A DNA stretch of 32,547 bases, taken from positions 1 through 32,547 of the forward strand of contig MNWP01000010.1 in the NCBI GenBank assembly GCA_001872575.1, read 5' to 3'. Below are positions 6,201 to 13,952 of the stretch, piece by piece. This DNA is from Candidatus Peregrinibacteria bacterium CG1_02_54_53 (GTDB taxonomy: Bacteria; Patescibacteriota; Gracilibacteria; Peribacterales; Peribacteraceae). Numbering within the stretch: position 1 is the stretch's first letter; each line of letters starts with the position of its first letter. A program made the translations under genes and the position numbers. The notes under the pieces are model-generated. The model saw nothing but the letters and a program-made list of their open reading frames with translations. It was not told the origin of the DNA and searched no databases.

Positions 6201-6941
6201 ATGATCACCGAAGAGATGCATCATCGGCAACAGCAGCTTCGCGACACCTTTCTCGCAGAGAACGCGAAACTGAATCTCTCGGCCTTTCGCACACCCGAGG
6301 CCTGCTGGACGGGCAACATTCTGGATTCGCTCGCAGCGCTCGAAGTGGAACCGTTTCGAAGCCTCAACCTCAACCCTAGCCCTAACCCTAATCCTAGCCC
6401 TAACCCTAACCCTAACCCTAATCCTAACCCTAACCTCAGATTTCTCGACCTCGGCACAGGCGGAGGATTTCCCCTGCTGCCCCTCGCCCTCGAATTGCCA
6501 CACCACACATTCGTGGGCATGGATGCAACACAGAAGAAAATCTCAGCCGTTGACCGTATGGTGACCGCGCTCGGTATCACCAATGTCTCGCTTGTCTGCG
6601 GGCGCTCCGAGGAACTTGCCCGTGACAGCGTACATCGCGAGCAATACGACATCGTCCTCTGTCGGGCGATAGCGGAGCTCAATGTGCTCTTAGAGCTCGC
6701 GGCTCCGTTTGTGAAAGTCGGGGGAATCATTCTCTGCTGGAAGAGCCTGAAGATTGAACAGGAGTTGAGAGATTCTCTCCTCGCCCGGTCAGAACTCTCA
6801 TGCCAGATGGAACAAACTTTCGAATATGACTTGGGTGGTACCTGGGGAAAGCGGCAAATTCTCGTGTTCAAGAAACGTGCGAAGACGAGCAATAAATATC
6901 CGCGCGAGGCCGGTATCCCGAAGAAGAATCCCCTCAAATAA
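6201..6941 (+). CDS. rsmG: 16S rRNA (guanine-N7) methyltransferase RsmG with Asn-Pro repeat insert
   Basis: 246 residues from the ATG at 6201; a GTG at 6177 is an alternative. RsmG (GidB) methylates G527 of 16S rRNA. The N-terminal helices (TFLAENAKLNLSAFR, ACWTGNILDSLAAL), the SAM motif DLGTGGGFP (83-91) and the CRAIAELNVLLELAAP region fit the family. Between residues 56 and 78 a telomere-like CCCTAA array is translated in frame as repeated Asn-Pro, with a few Ser-Pro. It falls in the linker between the N-terminal helices and the Rossmann fold, where a loop extension should be tolerated. The end carries a short basic tail. Confidence 0.92.
   Translation: MITEEMHHRQQQLRDTFLAENAKLNLSAFRTPEACWTGNILDSLAALEVEPFRSLNLNPSPNPNPSPNPNPNPNPNPNLRFLDLGTGGGFPLLPLALELPHHTFVGMDATQKKISAVDRMVTALGITNVSLVCGRSEELARDSVHREQYDIVLCRAIAELNVLLELAAPFVKVGGIILCWKSLKIEQELRDSLLARSELSCQMEQTFEYDLGGTWGKRQILVFKKRAKTSNKYPREAGIPKKNPLK
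6366..6434 (+). repeat. Telomere-like (AACCCT)n array translated inside rsmG
   Basis: About eleven hexamers of AACCCT with AGCCCT, AATCCT and AACCTC variants. The unit is six bases, so length changes of whole units keep the reading frame and add or remove Asn-Pro pairs. It is the longest of three such tracts in the window. Confidence 0.92.
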
Positions 6942-6944
6942 TCA

Positions 6945-7187
6945 TCAGAATGCGTGTGCCTCTTTGCGATCCAGGACATTGAAACATCCCGTCGCTTCGA
7001 TGGCACGATGAACGGCACGCGTCACGAGGGACGGCTCGCCGCCGTTTTCTACACTGAACACCCATGCGTTTCGCCGTCTCTCGGATGTACAACCCGTCTG
7101 TTCCACGACGGCGCGCTCACCGAGCAAGGCGGTACCCATGTCGATGTCGGGTTTCTTGTGGGCGCAGACGGTCTCTCGTTTGTGCAT
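6945..7187 (-). CDS. Hypothetical protein, 80 aa
   Basis: Minus-strand frame from the ATG at 7187-7185 (a TTG two codons earlier is an alternative) to a TGA at 6945. The product has segments such as GTALLGERAVVEQTGCT and NAWVFSVENGGEPSLV and is soluble, with two cysteines. A plus-strand frame of similar size (6954-7196) covers the same DNA. I prefer the minus strand because its codons favour G/C in third positions, but the choice is uncertain. Its stop lies four bases from the rsmG stop, so the two genes converge. Confidence 0.4.
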   Translation of the reverse strand: MHKRETVCAHKKPDIDMGTALLGERAVVEQTGCTSERRRNAWVFSVENGGEPSLVTRAVHRAIEATGCFNVLDRKEAHAF

Positions 7188-7297
7188 AGACAATGAAAGG
7201 AATGCACTGCGATTGTAAATTCACCCTTCGACCTGTCAACGCAGAACTGCTACGATTTCGGCATGCCTAAGCGCTATATCCCCAACCCTTCGACTTT

Positions 7298-7365
7298 CCC
7301 GCTTTCGCGGGATCGCTCCAGTCTTCGCCCTTTGGGCTTCGCCCGGCAGGCAGGGCAGGCGACCA
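7298..7365. repeat. Palindromic GC-rich intergenic element before rlmE
   Basis: It contains CCCGC-TTTC-GCGGG (7298-7311), GCCC-TTT-GGGC (7327-7337), the 8-bp direct repeat CTTCGCCC at 7323 and 7337, and a GGCAGG/GGGCAGG run. Such compact palindromes often belong to dispersed intergenic repeats; one at 11778-11829 shares the general style but not the sequence. Confidence 0.5.
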
Positions 7366-7374
7366 CTCCTCTGT

Positions 7375-7968
7375 ATGATTAAACCTTATGTGCCAAATGA
7401 TAGTTGGAGTAGAAAAGCAGCCAAGGAGGGCTTCAGAGCCCGGTCGGTCTACAAGCTTATGGAAATCGATGAACGCTTCAGACTGCTCAAGCCGGGACAG
7501 ACCGTTGTGGATCTGGCCGCCGCACCGGGCAGCTGGCTGCAGTACGTGAGTAAGCGTATCGGACCCAAAGGGCTCGCAATCGGGTTCGATCTGCAGACCA
7601 TCACTCCCATTGCCGAGAACGTACGCACCTTCGAGCAGGACATCACACAGCCCGAGAAGATCGATTCCCTTCTCGAAGCGCAGCACCTGCCGGCCATCGA
7701 CCTCGTGCTCTCGGACATCGCCCCCTCCACGAGCGGCATTCGGGACATCGACCAGTGGCGCAGTATCGAGCTCAATCAGGTCGTGATTGCCATAGCCGCC
7801 CGATGGCTCAGGCCCGGAGGGTACTGTGTGTTGAAAGTTTTTCGCGGTGCGGACTTCGATGCGTTTCTGCGCGAGGTGAAAGCGGACTGGAAGAATGTGA
7901 AGATCGTCACGCCCCGTGCGAGCCGCGATCGCAGCAAGGAAGTTTATCTTGTGATGAAGAAGGCATAA
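7375..7968 (+). CDS. rlmE: 23S rRNA 2'-O-methyltransferase RlmE (FtsJ/RrmJ)
   Basis: 197 residues. RlmE methylates U2552 in the A-loop of 23S rRNA, a late step of large-subunit assembly. The SAM-binding motif VDLAAAPGSW (45-54) and the full catalytic tetrad K27-D114-K154-E189 (in SVYKL, LSDIAPS, VLKVF and SKEVYL) are present, with normal family spacing. The start ATG at 7375 gives a complete N-terminus (DSWSRKAAKEGFRARSVYKL). No FtsH gene is adjacent. The upstream 180 bp hold only a palindromic repeat and a doubtful 39-codon frame. Confidence 0.93.
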   Translation: MIKPYVPNDSWSRKAAKEGFRARSVYKLMEIDERFRLLKPGQTVVDLAAAPGSWLQYVSKRIGPKGLAIGFDLQTITPIAENVRTFEQDITQPEKIDSLLEAQHLPAIDLVLSDIAPSTSGIRDIDQWRSIELNQVVIAIAARWLRPGGYCVLKVFRGADFDAFLREVKADWKNVKIVTPRASRDRSKEVYLVMKKA

Positions 7969-7969
7969 G

Positions 7970-7998
7970 TTGCAATATTTTAATTTATTTGTTATAAT
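7970..7998 (+). promoter_or_regulatory. Strong promoter of a leaderless gene
   Basis: TTGCAA (7970-7975), a 17-bp AT-rich spacer and a perfect TATAAT (7993-7998). The gene's ATG is at 8006, seven bases after the -10 box, so the RNA should begin at the start codon. The promoter starts just after the rlmE stop. Confidence 0.8.
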
Positions 7999-8005
7999 AT
8001 ATATT

Positions 8006-8410
8006 ATGTCAGAAAGCATAAATTCTCCGCAGATCAATTCTTGGCAGGAAATACTGGATCACGCAAAAACATGGCCGGCACGGGAGCAACGGGTGTTTTT
8101 TGATGCAATGAGGTACGTCTTCGAGAAGATTTCAGCTATTGCCACAGGAACGCAATCGCAAGGCTTGAAAGATGAGTATGCTGCAGAAGCGAGCCATGTC
8201 CTCACAAACGCATCGGCGATTTGTTCCCGAAATATCCAGAGTGGCCAAACACCTGCCGTGTTCCATGAATTGCTTTGCCGCTATCTGCAATTGCGACCTT
8301 CGCTCGTCATCACCTCACGAGAAGCATGGGAACCCATCGCCCCCGGAAAACCGGCACCTATTGAGATCATGGGGAACAGTATTCGCGCGCGCGTAGAGCA
8401 ACTTCTCTGA
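8006..8410 (+). CDS. Hypothetical protein, 134 aa, leaderless
   Basis: I chose the ATG at 8006 because a consensus promoter ends seven bases before it; an in-frame TTG at 7970 lies inside the -35 box and cannot be on that transcript. The product is soluble and largely helical: an N-terminal SWQEILDHAKTWPAREQ segment, a middle AAEASHVLTNASAICSRN segment and a Pro-rich IAPGKPAPIEIMGN part before the end. I do not recognise the family. Confidence 0.65.
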   Translation: MSESINSPQINSWQEILDHAKTWPAREQRVFFDAMRYVFEKISAIATGTQSQGLKDEYAAEASHVLTNASAICSRNIQSGQTPAVFHELLCRYLQLRPSLVITSREAWEPIAPGKPAPIEIMGNSIRARVEQLL

Positions 8411-8439
8411 TGGCGTTTCCAACTTTTTTCAAATAGCCC

Positions 8440-8445
8440 TATACT
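8440..8445 (+). promoter_or_regulatory. -10 box before the FtsE-like gene
   Basis: TATACT lies seven bases before the ATG at 8453, the spacing seen for other leaderless genes here. The best -35 candidate is TTTCCA (8416-8421), 18 bp upstream, which is weak. Confidence 0.5.
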
Positions 8446-8452
8446 TTTCTCC

Positions 8453-9241
8453 ATGATTGTTCTCAGGGAAGTGAAGAAAATCTTCGGAAAGAACATCGTG
8501 CTCGATGGTATTTCACTCACGATCAACCCGGGCGAGTTCGTGTGCCTGGTCGGCCCCAGCGGGGCCGGCAAGACGACGCTGCTCGAGCTGCTCATCGGCG
8601 CACAGCGCGCAACGGAGGGAGTGGTCGAAGTGGACGGCGTGGATCTGCGTGCGATTCCCGCGCCGGTACTCCAGCTGTATCGGCGCAGAGTCGGCTTCAT
8701 CTTTCAGGATGAGCGGCTGATCCCCCATCGCACCGTTGCCGAAAACTGTGCACTCCCGCTCGAGGCCAGCGGATGGCACGATGCAGCCATTCAACAGCGC
8801 GTTGCCGATGTGCTCCAGATTCTGAGCCTTACCACCCTCGCCAATGCTCTGCCGTCTGATCTTTCCGGCGGTGAGCGTTCGCGCGTGGCGATTGCCCGTG
8901 CCGTCATTCACGAACCAATGATCCTTCTGGCCGATGAGCCGACAGGAAACGTAGACCCGCAGCAGTCAATGGAGATCCTCAAGCTCTTTCAGCAGATCCA
9001 TCAGAGCGGCACAACCGTGGTGCTTGCCACACACGACAGCGGCTTAGTCGAGACACTGCAGACGCGCGTCGTGCACCTGCAGGCCGGCAAGATCGTGCAG
9101 GACGGAACAGGCGGTTATCCCTCTGCCGGACCTGCGCCCCAGGCCGCCAAACACGAGATCCTCGTCAAAGAACCGGCACAAAATTCCGGAGAGGAACCAC
9201 CCGAGAAACGCAAAATCAAGATAACGGCGATCCACTCGTAG
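8453..9241 (+). CDS. ftsE: FtsE-like ABC transporter ATP-binding protein
   Basis: 262 residues. The first ~220 form an ABC ATPase of the FtsE/LolD/MacB group: Walker A GPSGAGKT (34-41), Q-loop FIFQDERLI, signature LSGGERSRVAIARA, Walker B ILLADEPTGNVD and H-loop ATHD. RRRVGFIFQDERLIPHRTVAEN matches FtsE, which with FtsX links cell division to cell-wall hydrolysis. No ftsX follows; the next gene is on the other strand. The last ~38 residues are a Pro/Glu/Lys-rich tail not found in E. coli FtsE. LolD-like or other roles remain possible. Confidence 0.8.
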   Translation: MIVLREVKKIFGKNIVLDGISLTINPGEFVCLVGPSGAGKTTLLELLIGAQRATEGVVEVDGVDLRAIPAPVLQLYRRRVGFIFQDERLIPHRTVAENCALPLEASGWHDAAIQQRVADVLQILSLTTLANALPSDLSGGERSRVAIARAVIHEPMILLADEPTGNVDPQQSMEILKLFQQIHQSGTTVVLATHDSGLVETLQTRVVHLQAGKIVQDGTGGYPSAGPAPQAAKHEILVKEPAQNSGEEPPEKRKIKITAIHS

Positions 9242-9659
9242 AACTCTCTGCACTGACCTGCGGCGGAACCGGAGGAGAAGGAGAGAATGACACGAAACGG
9301 ATGAGTGCGCCGCTCATGAGTACGAAGTACACCATCTCCGGCAGCAGTGTGGTGAACGGCATCATTCCACGCGAAAGCAACACGACATCGGCAACGAAGA
9401 GTGCGAAAAAGTGCAACAGGAGCGCGAGCGAAAGCAGGCGGAACCCCTCGGGACGAAGAAAAGCCAAGAGCGCAAGTGCGGCCAGCACGAAGAACAGGGC
9501 TCCATGTTGCAGTGAAAAGTAATAGTGCAACGGATCGGCAAGCGATATGCCGTAGAGCCGTTCCACAAGCGACGGCGAAAAAAAGAAGAGTGACGCAAAT
9601 GAGAGATTGATGGCACAGGCGATGAAGAGAACCGCCCGAAGGCTGCGGGAATTTTGCAT
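9216..9659 (-). CDS. Membrane protein, 4 TM segments
   Basis: 147 residues with hydrophobic segments near 8-28, 46-66, 72-92 and 103-122, and a Ser/Pro-rich C-terminal tail. It resembles small DoxX-like or DUF4345-like four-helix membrane proteins in layout, but I cannot assign it. Its last 26 bases overlap the end of the FtsE-like gene, convergent. The upstream 50 bp separate it from purM, with which it diverges. Confidence 0.65.
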   Translation of the reverse strand: MQNSRSLRAVLFIACAINLSFASLFFFSPSLVERLYGISLADPLHYYFSLQHGALFFVLAALALLAFLRPEGFRLLSLALLLHFFALFVADVVLLSRGMMPFTTLLPEMVYFVLMSGALIRFVSFSPSPPVPPQVSAESSTSGSPLS

Positions 9660-9709
9660 AACAACATCGTACCTTCTCCGGTCGTCTTCGGCTATGCTGG
9701 ATACCGATC

Positions 9710-10777
9710 ATGACGACGTACAAGGATTCCGGCGTCGATGTCCCTGAGGGGGATCGTGCATCAGCACTCGCCTACGCACATGCCGTTTCGACGTTTGCAT
9801 CTCGCAAAAATATGGCGGGAGCACCCGTCGAGGAAAAGGACGGATATGGAGGATTCCTCGATATGGGTGACCACTATCTCGTGATGAGCGACGACTCGAC
9901 GGGATCGAAGATCGATCTCGCTTTCGATGTGGGCAAATACGACACTCTGGGTTTTGACCTTGCCGCCATGGTGGCCGATGACGCCGTATGCACGGGCGCC
10001 GAGCCCATCGCCATCAGCAACACCATCGATGTGCCCAAGATCGACGCCGCGATCATCGATCAGCTGATGGGCGGACTCGCCAAGGCGTGCAGCGCACAGA
10101 AAATTGTCGTACCCGCCGGCGAGATCGCCGAAGTACCCGGTGCCGTGGCACGAGGGGTTTGGAGCGCGACCGTCATCGGCATCGTCGCCAAAGATCGCGT
10201 GCTCAAGCCCGAGACGGTGAAGCCGGGCGATGTCATCATCGCCCTCAGGGATAGTGTGGCACGGAGTAACGGCTTCTCGCTCATCCGCACGGTCCTTGCC
10301 AAAGCCCACGGCAAAGACTGGTTCAATAAAGAGTGGAAAAACGGCATGACGTGGGGCGAAGTCTTTCTCACACCCAGCACCATCTACTCGGCGGCAATTC
10401 TCGCACTCACCGGACGTCACGGTGAACCCGTGCACGTTCCCGTGAAGGGCGTGGCGCACATCACGGGCGGTGGCATTCCCAGTAAACTCAGGCGCGTGCT
10501 CAAGAAATCCGGCTACGGAGCTGTGCTCACCGATCTGTGGCCACCGCACGAGGCACTGATCGACGTGATCAAACTGGGTGATGTTCCGGTTGAAGAAGCC
10601 TATCGCACCTGGAACATGGGCAGCGGCATGCTGGTGATTTTGGAAAAGGAGAATGCAAAGAAGGCACTGGAGCTGCTCAATGCAAACGCCATCGAGGCGA
10701 AACAAGCAGGCACAATCACCGAGAACCCAACGATCGAAATACAGCCACACGACGGAAAGGTGCTCCGGTTCAAGTAA
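9710..10777 (+). CDS. purM: Phosphoribosylformylglycinamidine cyclo-ligase (AIR synthetase)
   Basis: 355 residues, the usual PurM size. The enzyme uses ATP to close FGAM into AIR, which is the substrate of PurE. TYKDSGVDV at the N-terminus, DSTGSKIDLAFDVGKYDTLGFDLAAMVADDAVCTGAEP in the ATP/substrate region, VARSNGFSLIR, and HITGGGIPSKLRRVL are family hallmarks. The ATG at 9710 follows a TATGCT box by 12 bases. It probably forms its own transcription unit, since the next gene has its own promoter-like sequence. Confidence 0.95.
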   Translation: MTTYKDSGVDVPEGDRASALAYAHAVSTFASRKNMAGAPVEEKDGYGGFLDMGDHYLVMSDDSTGSKIDLAFDVGKYDTLGFDLAAMVADDAVCTGAEPIAISNTIDVPKIDAAIIDQLMGGLAKACSAQKIVVPAGEIAEVPGAVARGVWSATVIGIVAKDRVLKPETVKPGDVIIALRDSVARSNGFSLIRTVLAKAHGKDWFNKEWKNGMTWGEVFLTPSTIYSAAILALTGRHGEPVHVPVKGVAHITGGGIPSKLRRVLKKSGYGAVLTDLWPPHEALIDVIKLGDVPVEEAYRTWNMGSGMLVILEKENAKKALELLNANAIEAKQAGTITENPTIEIQPHDGKVLRFK

Positions 10778-10788
10778 ATTGAGGGGTG

Positions 10789-10818
10789 TTGTTTTCGGGA
10801 ATGCGCATGGCGTACGCT
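10789..10818 (+). promoter_or_regulatory. Putative leaderless-type promoter
   Basis: TTGTTT (10789-10794), 18 bp, TACGCT (10813-10818), then ATG at 10826 after seven bases. It would drive the transglutaminase-like gene independently of purM. Confidence 0.45.
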
Positions 10819-10825
10819 TTCGTTG

Positions 10826-11713
10826 ATGGAGAAATTCGCCGCCTCCGCGCAGAACGAGCGCTGTGTGCAACGCCGACCCCTCCACCCCAAACGGTCGTCC
10901 ATTGCCGATATGTCGATTCTGAGACGCTTGGCAATCATCGGCGTTATTTGCGGTGCGACGAACGAAATGGCACAGACGAAAATACCGTACGAGGCACCTC
11001 CCGCTGTAACGCAAAACCTGCGAACGATGGATGATATCCTCTATACCGTTCGCGCGGAACTCGGAGATATTTCCATCGAGGAACAAGTCATGTCGCCCAA
11101 CGATGTCGCTCTGCCGCCGGATCCCGGTATCGCACCATTCGCCATGACGAAGGCCGGTATCGCAAAACTCTGGTCGATGTGCGAAAAGTTGTGGTCAGAA
11201 CCTGGCGAAGCTGCAATTGATATTTCGCACGACGTCGAGGCATCGGCACGCTATTTGCAGGATTATCGACTTTCGAAAGATGAGGCGAGCCAGATTGATC
11301 CTGAGCGCCTTGATTGTAACGACCACGCCAATGTCACCTGTGAACGGCTACAGCAACAGGGAATGCCCATGTACCTGCTCTCGATCTGGCCAGAGGATCC
11401 GTCAAAACGCTTCGACAAGGGATGGCACCAAATGGCGGTCTGCAAAGTGCGCGAAGACTGTTACTTCATCTTCGATGATCAGAAGATGACACTGTGGCAC
11501 GGCAGCCTCGCGGCATTCGCGCGACAGTACGGATCGGACATATGCACGCGCATCATTCCATACGTGGGTATCTCGACGTATGTCGAACCGAAGTATGACA
11601 ACTTTGTCTCCAAGTTTCTCGTACAGGGTTTGCATGGCACCGAAGATGAACGGAATATGCGATCGCTCAATTTGCCGCTGCATCGCAGACCCGTGCAGCT
11701 CGTAAGCCGTTGA
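10826..11713 (+). CDS. Predicted secreted transglutaminase-like cysteine peptidase
   Basis: 295 residues from the ATG at 10826. A hydrophobic stretch, ILRRLAIIGVICGATNEMAQ, about 30 residues in, could be a signal peptide if translation starts at the inner ATG near 10910. The central part has the order expected of a transglutaminase/NlpC-like papain fold: Cys164 in DCNDHANVTC, His201 in GWHQMAVC and Asp217/218 in FIFDDQ. This supports a Cys-His-Asp peptidase or transglutaminase-like enzyme acting outside the cytoplasm, perhaps on the envelope. Overall similarity is weak, so the fold is an inference from these three motifs. Confidence 0.55.
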   Translation: MEKFAASAQNERCVQRRPLHPKRSSIADMSILRRLAIIGVICGATNEMAQTKIPYEAPPAVTQNLRTMDDILYTVRAELGDISIEEQVMSPNDVALPPDPGIAPFAMTKAGIAKLWSMCEKLWSEPGEAAIDISHDVEASARYLQDYRLSKDEASQIDPERLDCNDHANVTCERLQQQGMPMYLLSIWPEDPSKRFDKGWHQMAVCKVREDCYFIFDDQKMTLWHGSLAAFARQYGSDICTRIIPYVGISTYVEPKYDNFVSKFLVQGLHGTEDERNMRSLNLPLHRRPVQLVSR

Positions 11714-11777
11714 TCAATATTGACAAACCACAGAACCCGCGTAGGATGTCCTCGAAATGCACCAGAGGAATCTGCTT

Positions 11778-11829
11778 GCCCTGAGCGTAGCCCGCCCGGA
11801 CGTTGTCCGGTACGGACGGGTCGAAGGGC
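11778..11829. repeat. Palindromic repeat in the 250-bp gap before the LeuA-like gene
   Basis: The outer ends GCCC and GGGC enclose a nested hairpin, CCGGAC-GTT-GTCCGG (11796-11810), flanked by CCCG/CGGG. The wording CCCTGAGCG ... GTCGAAGGG resembles a palindromic intergenic repeat type common in assembled bacterial genomes. The rest of 11714-11965 holds no convincing gene; a minus-strand frame crosses it but is rejected. Confidence 0.5.
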
Positions 11830-11965
11830 TCCTCGGCCTGGCTCTCCTCCTCCTTACGGCGGAAGGCAGGCTGCGTGCATAAGAAAAGAATCTGAAAAAA
11901 CAGCACGAGCCCCCCCTTCCAAGCGAGACGAGGCTTTTTGTAATTCCATTCTTCTACTCTCACCC

Positions 11966-13561
11966 ATGGAAACATCTGTTCAGTCAAACGTTATGGTCTT
12001 TGATACGACTCTCCGAGATGGGGATCAAGCAGGTGTGCTATTCGATGAGAAACAAAAAGTCATCATCGCTCATGCGCTTGAGGAAATAGGAGTCGATGTC
12101 ATTGAGGCGGGCAATGCTTTCTCGGGTTCATTTGATCAACAGGCAATTACGCGCATCGCGCGAGAGGTGAGAGGTCCCATCATCTGTTCACTTGCCATCT
12201 GCAAACAGGAAGCTGTTGAAGCGGCGGCAAAATCACTGGAGGGCGCTGCACATGCGCGTATCCATCTCTATCGAGCATCCTCGCAAGAGCACTTGCAAAA
12301 GGTATTTCATGGAATGGGCGAGGAGCAGTACTTGGATGATATCGCTCGGCATATAGAACTCGCGCGGGGGTACGTTTCAGATGTGGAGTACAGCGCGGAG
12401 GACGCGACGAACACTCCCCGCGAATTCTTGGCACGTATCGGGAAACGAGCTGCCGAAGCGGGTGCGACGACCTTCAATATTCCAGATACCTACGGACAGG
12501 CACTGCCGACGGAGATGGAGGAACTCATGGCCTATCTTTGCCGTAGTATTCCAGCCATTCAAGAACATACAATGCGACAGAGTACGCACAATCACGATGA
12601 CCACGGACTTGCAACGGCCAACACATTGTATGCCCTTAAAGGTATGGGGGGCGCACTTCAGCAGGCGGAACTCACGATCAATGGATTGGGGGAACGGGCC
12701 GGCAATGCCTCTCTGGCCGAGACCGTGATGACGGCGCGCTACAGGAAAGACCATTTCCCAACAGTGAATTTCGACCATATCAGAACAGAAATGCTTGTTC
12801 GATTGAGCCGTGTTGTCAGTGCATTGAGTGGAGTTGTGGTTCCTCGCAACACCCCATTCGTCGGCGCCGGAATCAATGCGCTCGGTACAGGAACGCATGT
12901 CGCCGCTCAGGACAGGATTGGCATACGCAGCGGTGCGTATCGCGACAATGTTCCACAAGACGTCGGATTCGGGGATTTTGACATCGAGTTCGGTGCAACT
13001 TCGGGCAAAGGAGTCGCAGACGTGTATGCACGTAGATTGGGATACAACATCCCCGCGAACGAACTGATTCCATTTACAGCATTCGCCAAAGCATTCGCAG
13101 AAACAAAACGTGGAACGGATTGTCGCATTGTCACACCTGATGAATACCGCTCGCTCCTCTTCCGGTATTTTGGAATTGGCATTCCTATTGTGAGTACAGA
13201 AGAAAAACAATTCCTGCGCGCCACGAAAAACGGGCAGTGGGAAGTGGAGTTGACTATTGCCGATCGAGACGGGGAGAAAACGTACATGGGACGCTCAGAA
13301 GAAAAACAAGGCGTGCTCCAGGCGGTTACGGCAATCCTGCACGAGCAGTCCGGACTGGACTTCGAATTCGTAGAACAATGGGAGGAATCTGATAAAACAC
13401 AGGGTGAGAGGAGCGGCAGTGTAACAGGAGTAACGATTCGAATCGGGAAAATGGAATTACAGGGCTTTGCACAAGGCACCGATGTGACGGAAACGACGGT
13501 CCGCGCCCTCTTTGAGGCAGTAAACAAAGCGAAGCTTGCTCACCTCACTTCCGAGCAGTGA
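11966..13561 (+). CDS. Divergent 2-isopropylmalate synthase-like enzyme (LeuA family)
   Basis: 531 residues from the ATG at 11966; the frame is open further upstream but that part runs through a palindromic repeat. The TIM-barrel part has FDTTLRDGDQ (usually RDGEQ), GVDVIEAG, VEYSAEDATNT, NIPDTYG, the metal ligands in HNHDDHGLATAN (usually HCHNDLGLA) and NGLGERAGNASL. The last ~130 residues resemble the LeuA regulatory dimerisation domain. The HQDG and LGKHSGR regions are strongly altered (THVAAQDR, FGATSGKG). No leuB, leuC or leuD gene is nearby. Isopropylmalate, citramalate or another Claisen-type condensation with acetyl-CoA is possible. Confidence 0.75.
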   Translation: METSVQSNVMVFDTTLRDGDQAGVLFDEKQKVIIAHALEEIGVDVIEAGNAFSGSFDQQAITRIAREVRGPIICSLAICKQEAVEAAAKSLEGAAHARIHLYRASSQEHLQKVFHGMGEEQYLDDIARHIELARGYVSDVEYSAEDATNTPREFLARIGKRAAEAGATTFNIPDTYGQALPTEMEELMAYLCRSIPAIQEHTMRQSTHNHDDHGLATANTLYALKGMGGALQQAELTINGLGERAGNASLAETVMTARYRKDHFPTVNFDHIRTEMLVRLSRVVSALSGVVVPRNTPFVGAGINALGTGTHVAAQDRIGIRSGAYRDNVPQDVGFGDFDIEFGATSGKGVADVYARRLGYNIPANELIPFTAFAKAFAETKRGTDCRIVTPDEYRSLLFRYFGIGIPIVSTEEKQFLRATKNGQWEVELTIADRDGEKTYMGRSEEKQGVLQAVTAILHEQSGLDFEFVEQWEESDKTQGERSGSVTGVTIRIGKMELQGFAQGTDVTETTVRALFEAVNKAKLAHLTSEQ

Positions 13562-13628
13562 AAGTGCCTCGCTTTCCCTTTGAATGAAGAGAGTGTAGGC
13601 TGGGCGTCAGATTTTCCCCACTCCTTCC

Positions 13629-13943
13629 ATGCTTACGCCGATCTTCGCACTCATCCTCCTTACGGGCTTCGTCTTCATGGTCATCTGGGCCGCACGCTTC
13701 GCCACGAAGCACCAGCTCAAGTCCGCCATCTCGTGGTTTCTTGCCATTGGTATTGTGGGCACCCTGCTCGCCGGAACCCTGAGCGGATTTGCACAGCATC
13801 GTTTCTCGAGCCTGCGCCCGGGATTCGATGGCTCCTCTCTCATGATGGGAGGCAGGTACCGCGGCGAGAAAGGTGGATGGTTCTGCCCCTACGCTGACGA
13901 GGCACTGGAAGCAGGTGCCGCTTCTTCTGCAATGCAGAAGTAA
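13629..13943 (+). CDS. Small membrane protein, 2 TM segments
   Basis: 104 residues. Two hydrophobic segments (about 4-22 and 34-53) are followed by a soluble Gly-rich tail with one Cys (GGWFCPYADEALEAG). The ATG at 13629 is preceded by a pyrimidine-rich stretch and no SD. It ends nine bases before the VIT1-family gene, so the two are likely cotranscribed. I do not recognise it. Confidence 0.55.
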   Translation: MLTPIFALILLTGFVFMVIWAARFATKHQLKSAISWFLAIGIVGTLLAGTLSGFAQHRFSSLRPGFDGSSLMMGGRYRGEKGGWFCPYADEALEAGAASSAMQK

Positions 13944-13952
13944 CCGTCTATC

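Noticed and set aside
6366-6434. Repeat array as a CRISPR
   Set aside because: Units are 6 bp with no spacers, and the array is translated within rsmG.
6954-7196. Plus-strand 80-codon frame
   Set aside because: The opposite-strand frame over the same DNA has better third-position G/C; neither is certain, and I list only the minus one at low confidence.
7263-7382. 39-codon frame starting MPKRYIPNPS before rlmE
   Set aside because: It is composed mainly of the palindromic repeat and overlaps the rlmE start; likely chance.
9761-11086. Long minus-strand open frame (441 codons) opposite purM
   Set aside because: purM is unmistakable on the plus strand; the minus frame is a shadow caused by codon bias and lacks any family motif.
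11667-11987. Minus-strand frame of 106 codons across the gap before the LeuA-like gene
   Set aside because: It runs through a palindromic repeat and both flanking genes' ends; no start signal or recognisable domain.
12377-13210. Minus-strand open frame opposite the LeuA-like gene
   Set aside because: The plus-strand enzyme has conserved motifs throughout; the minus frame has none.
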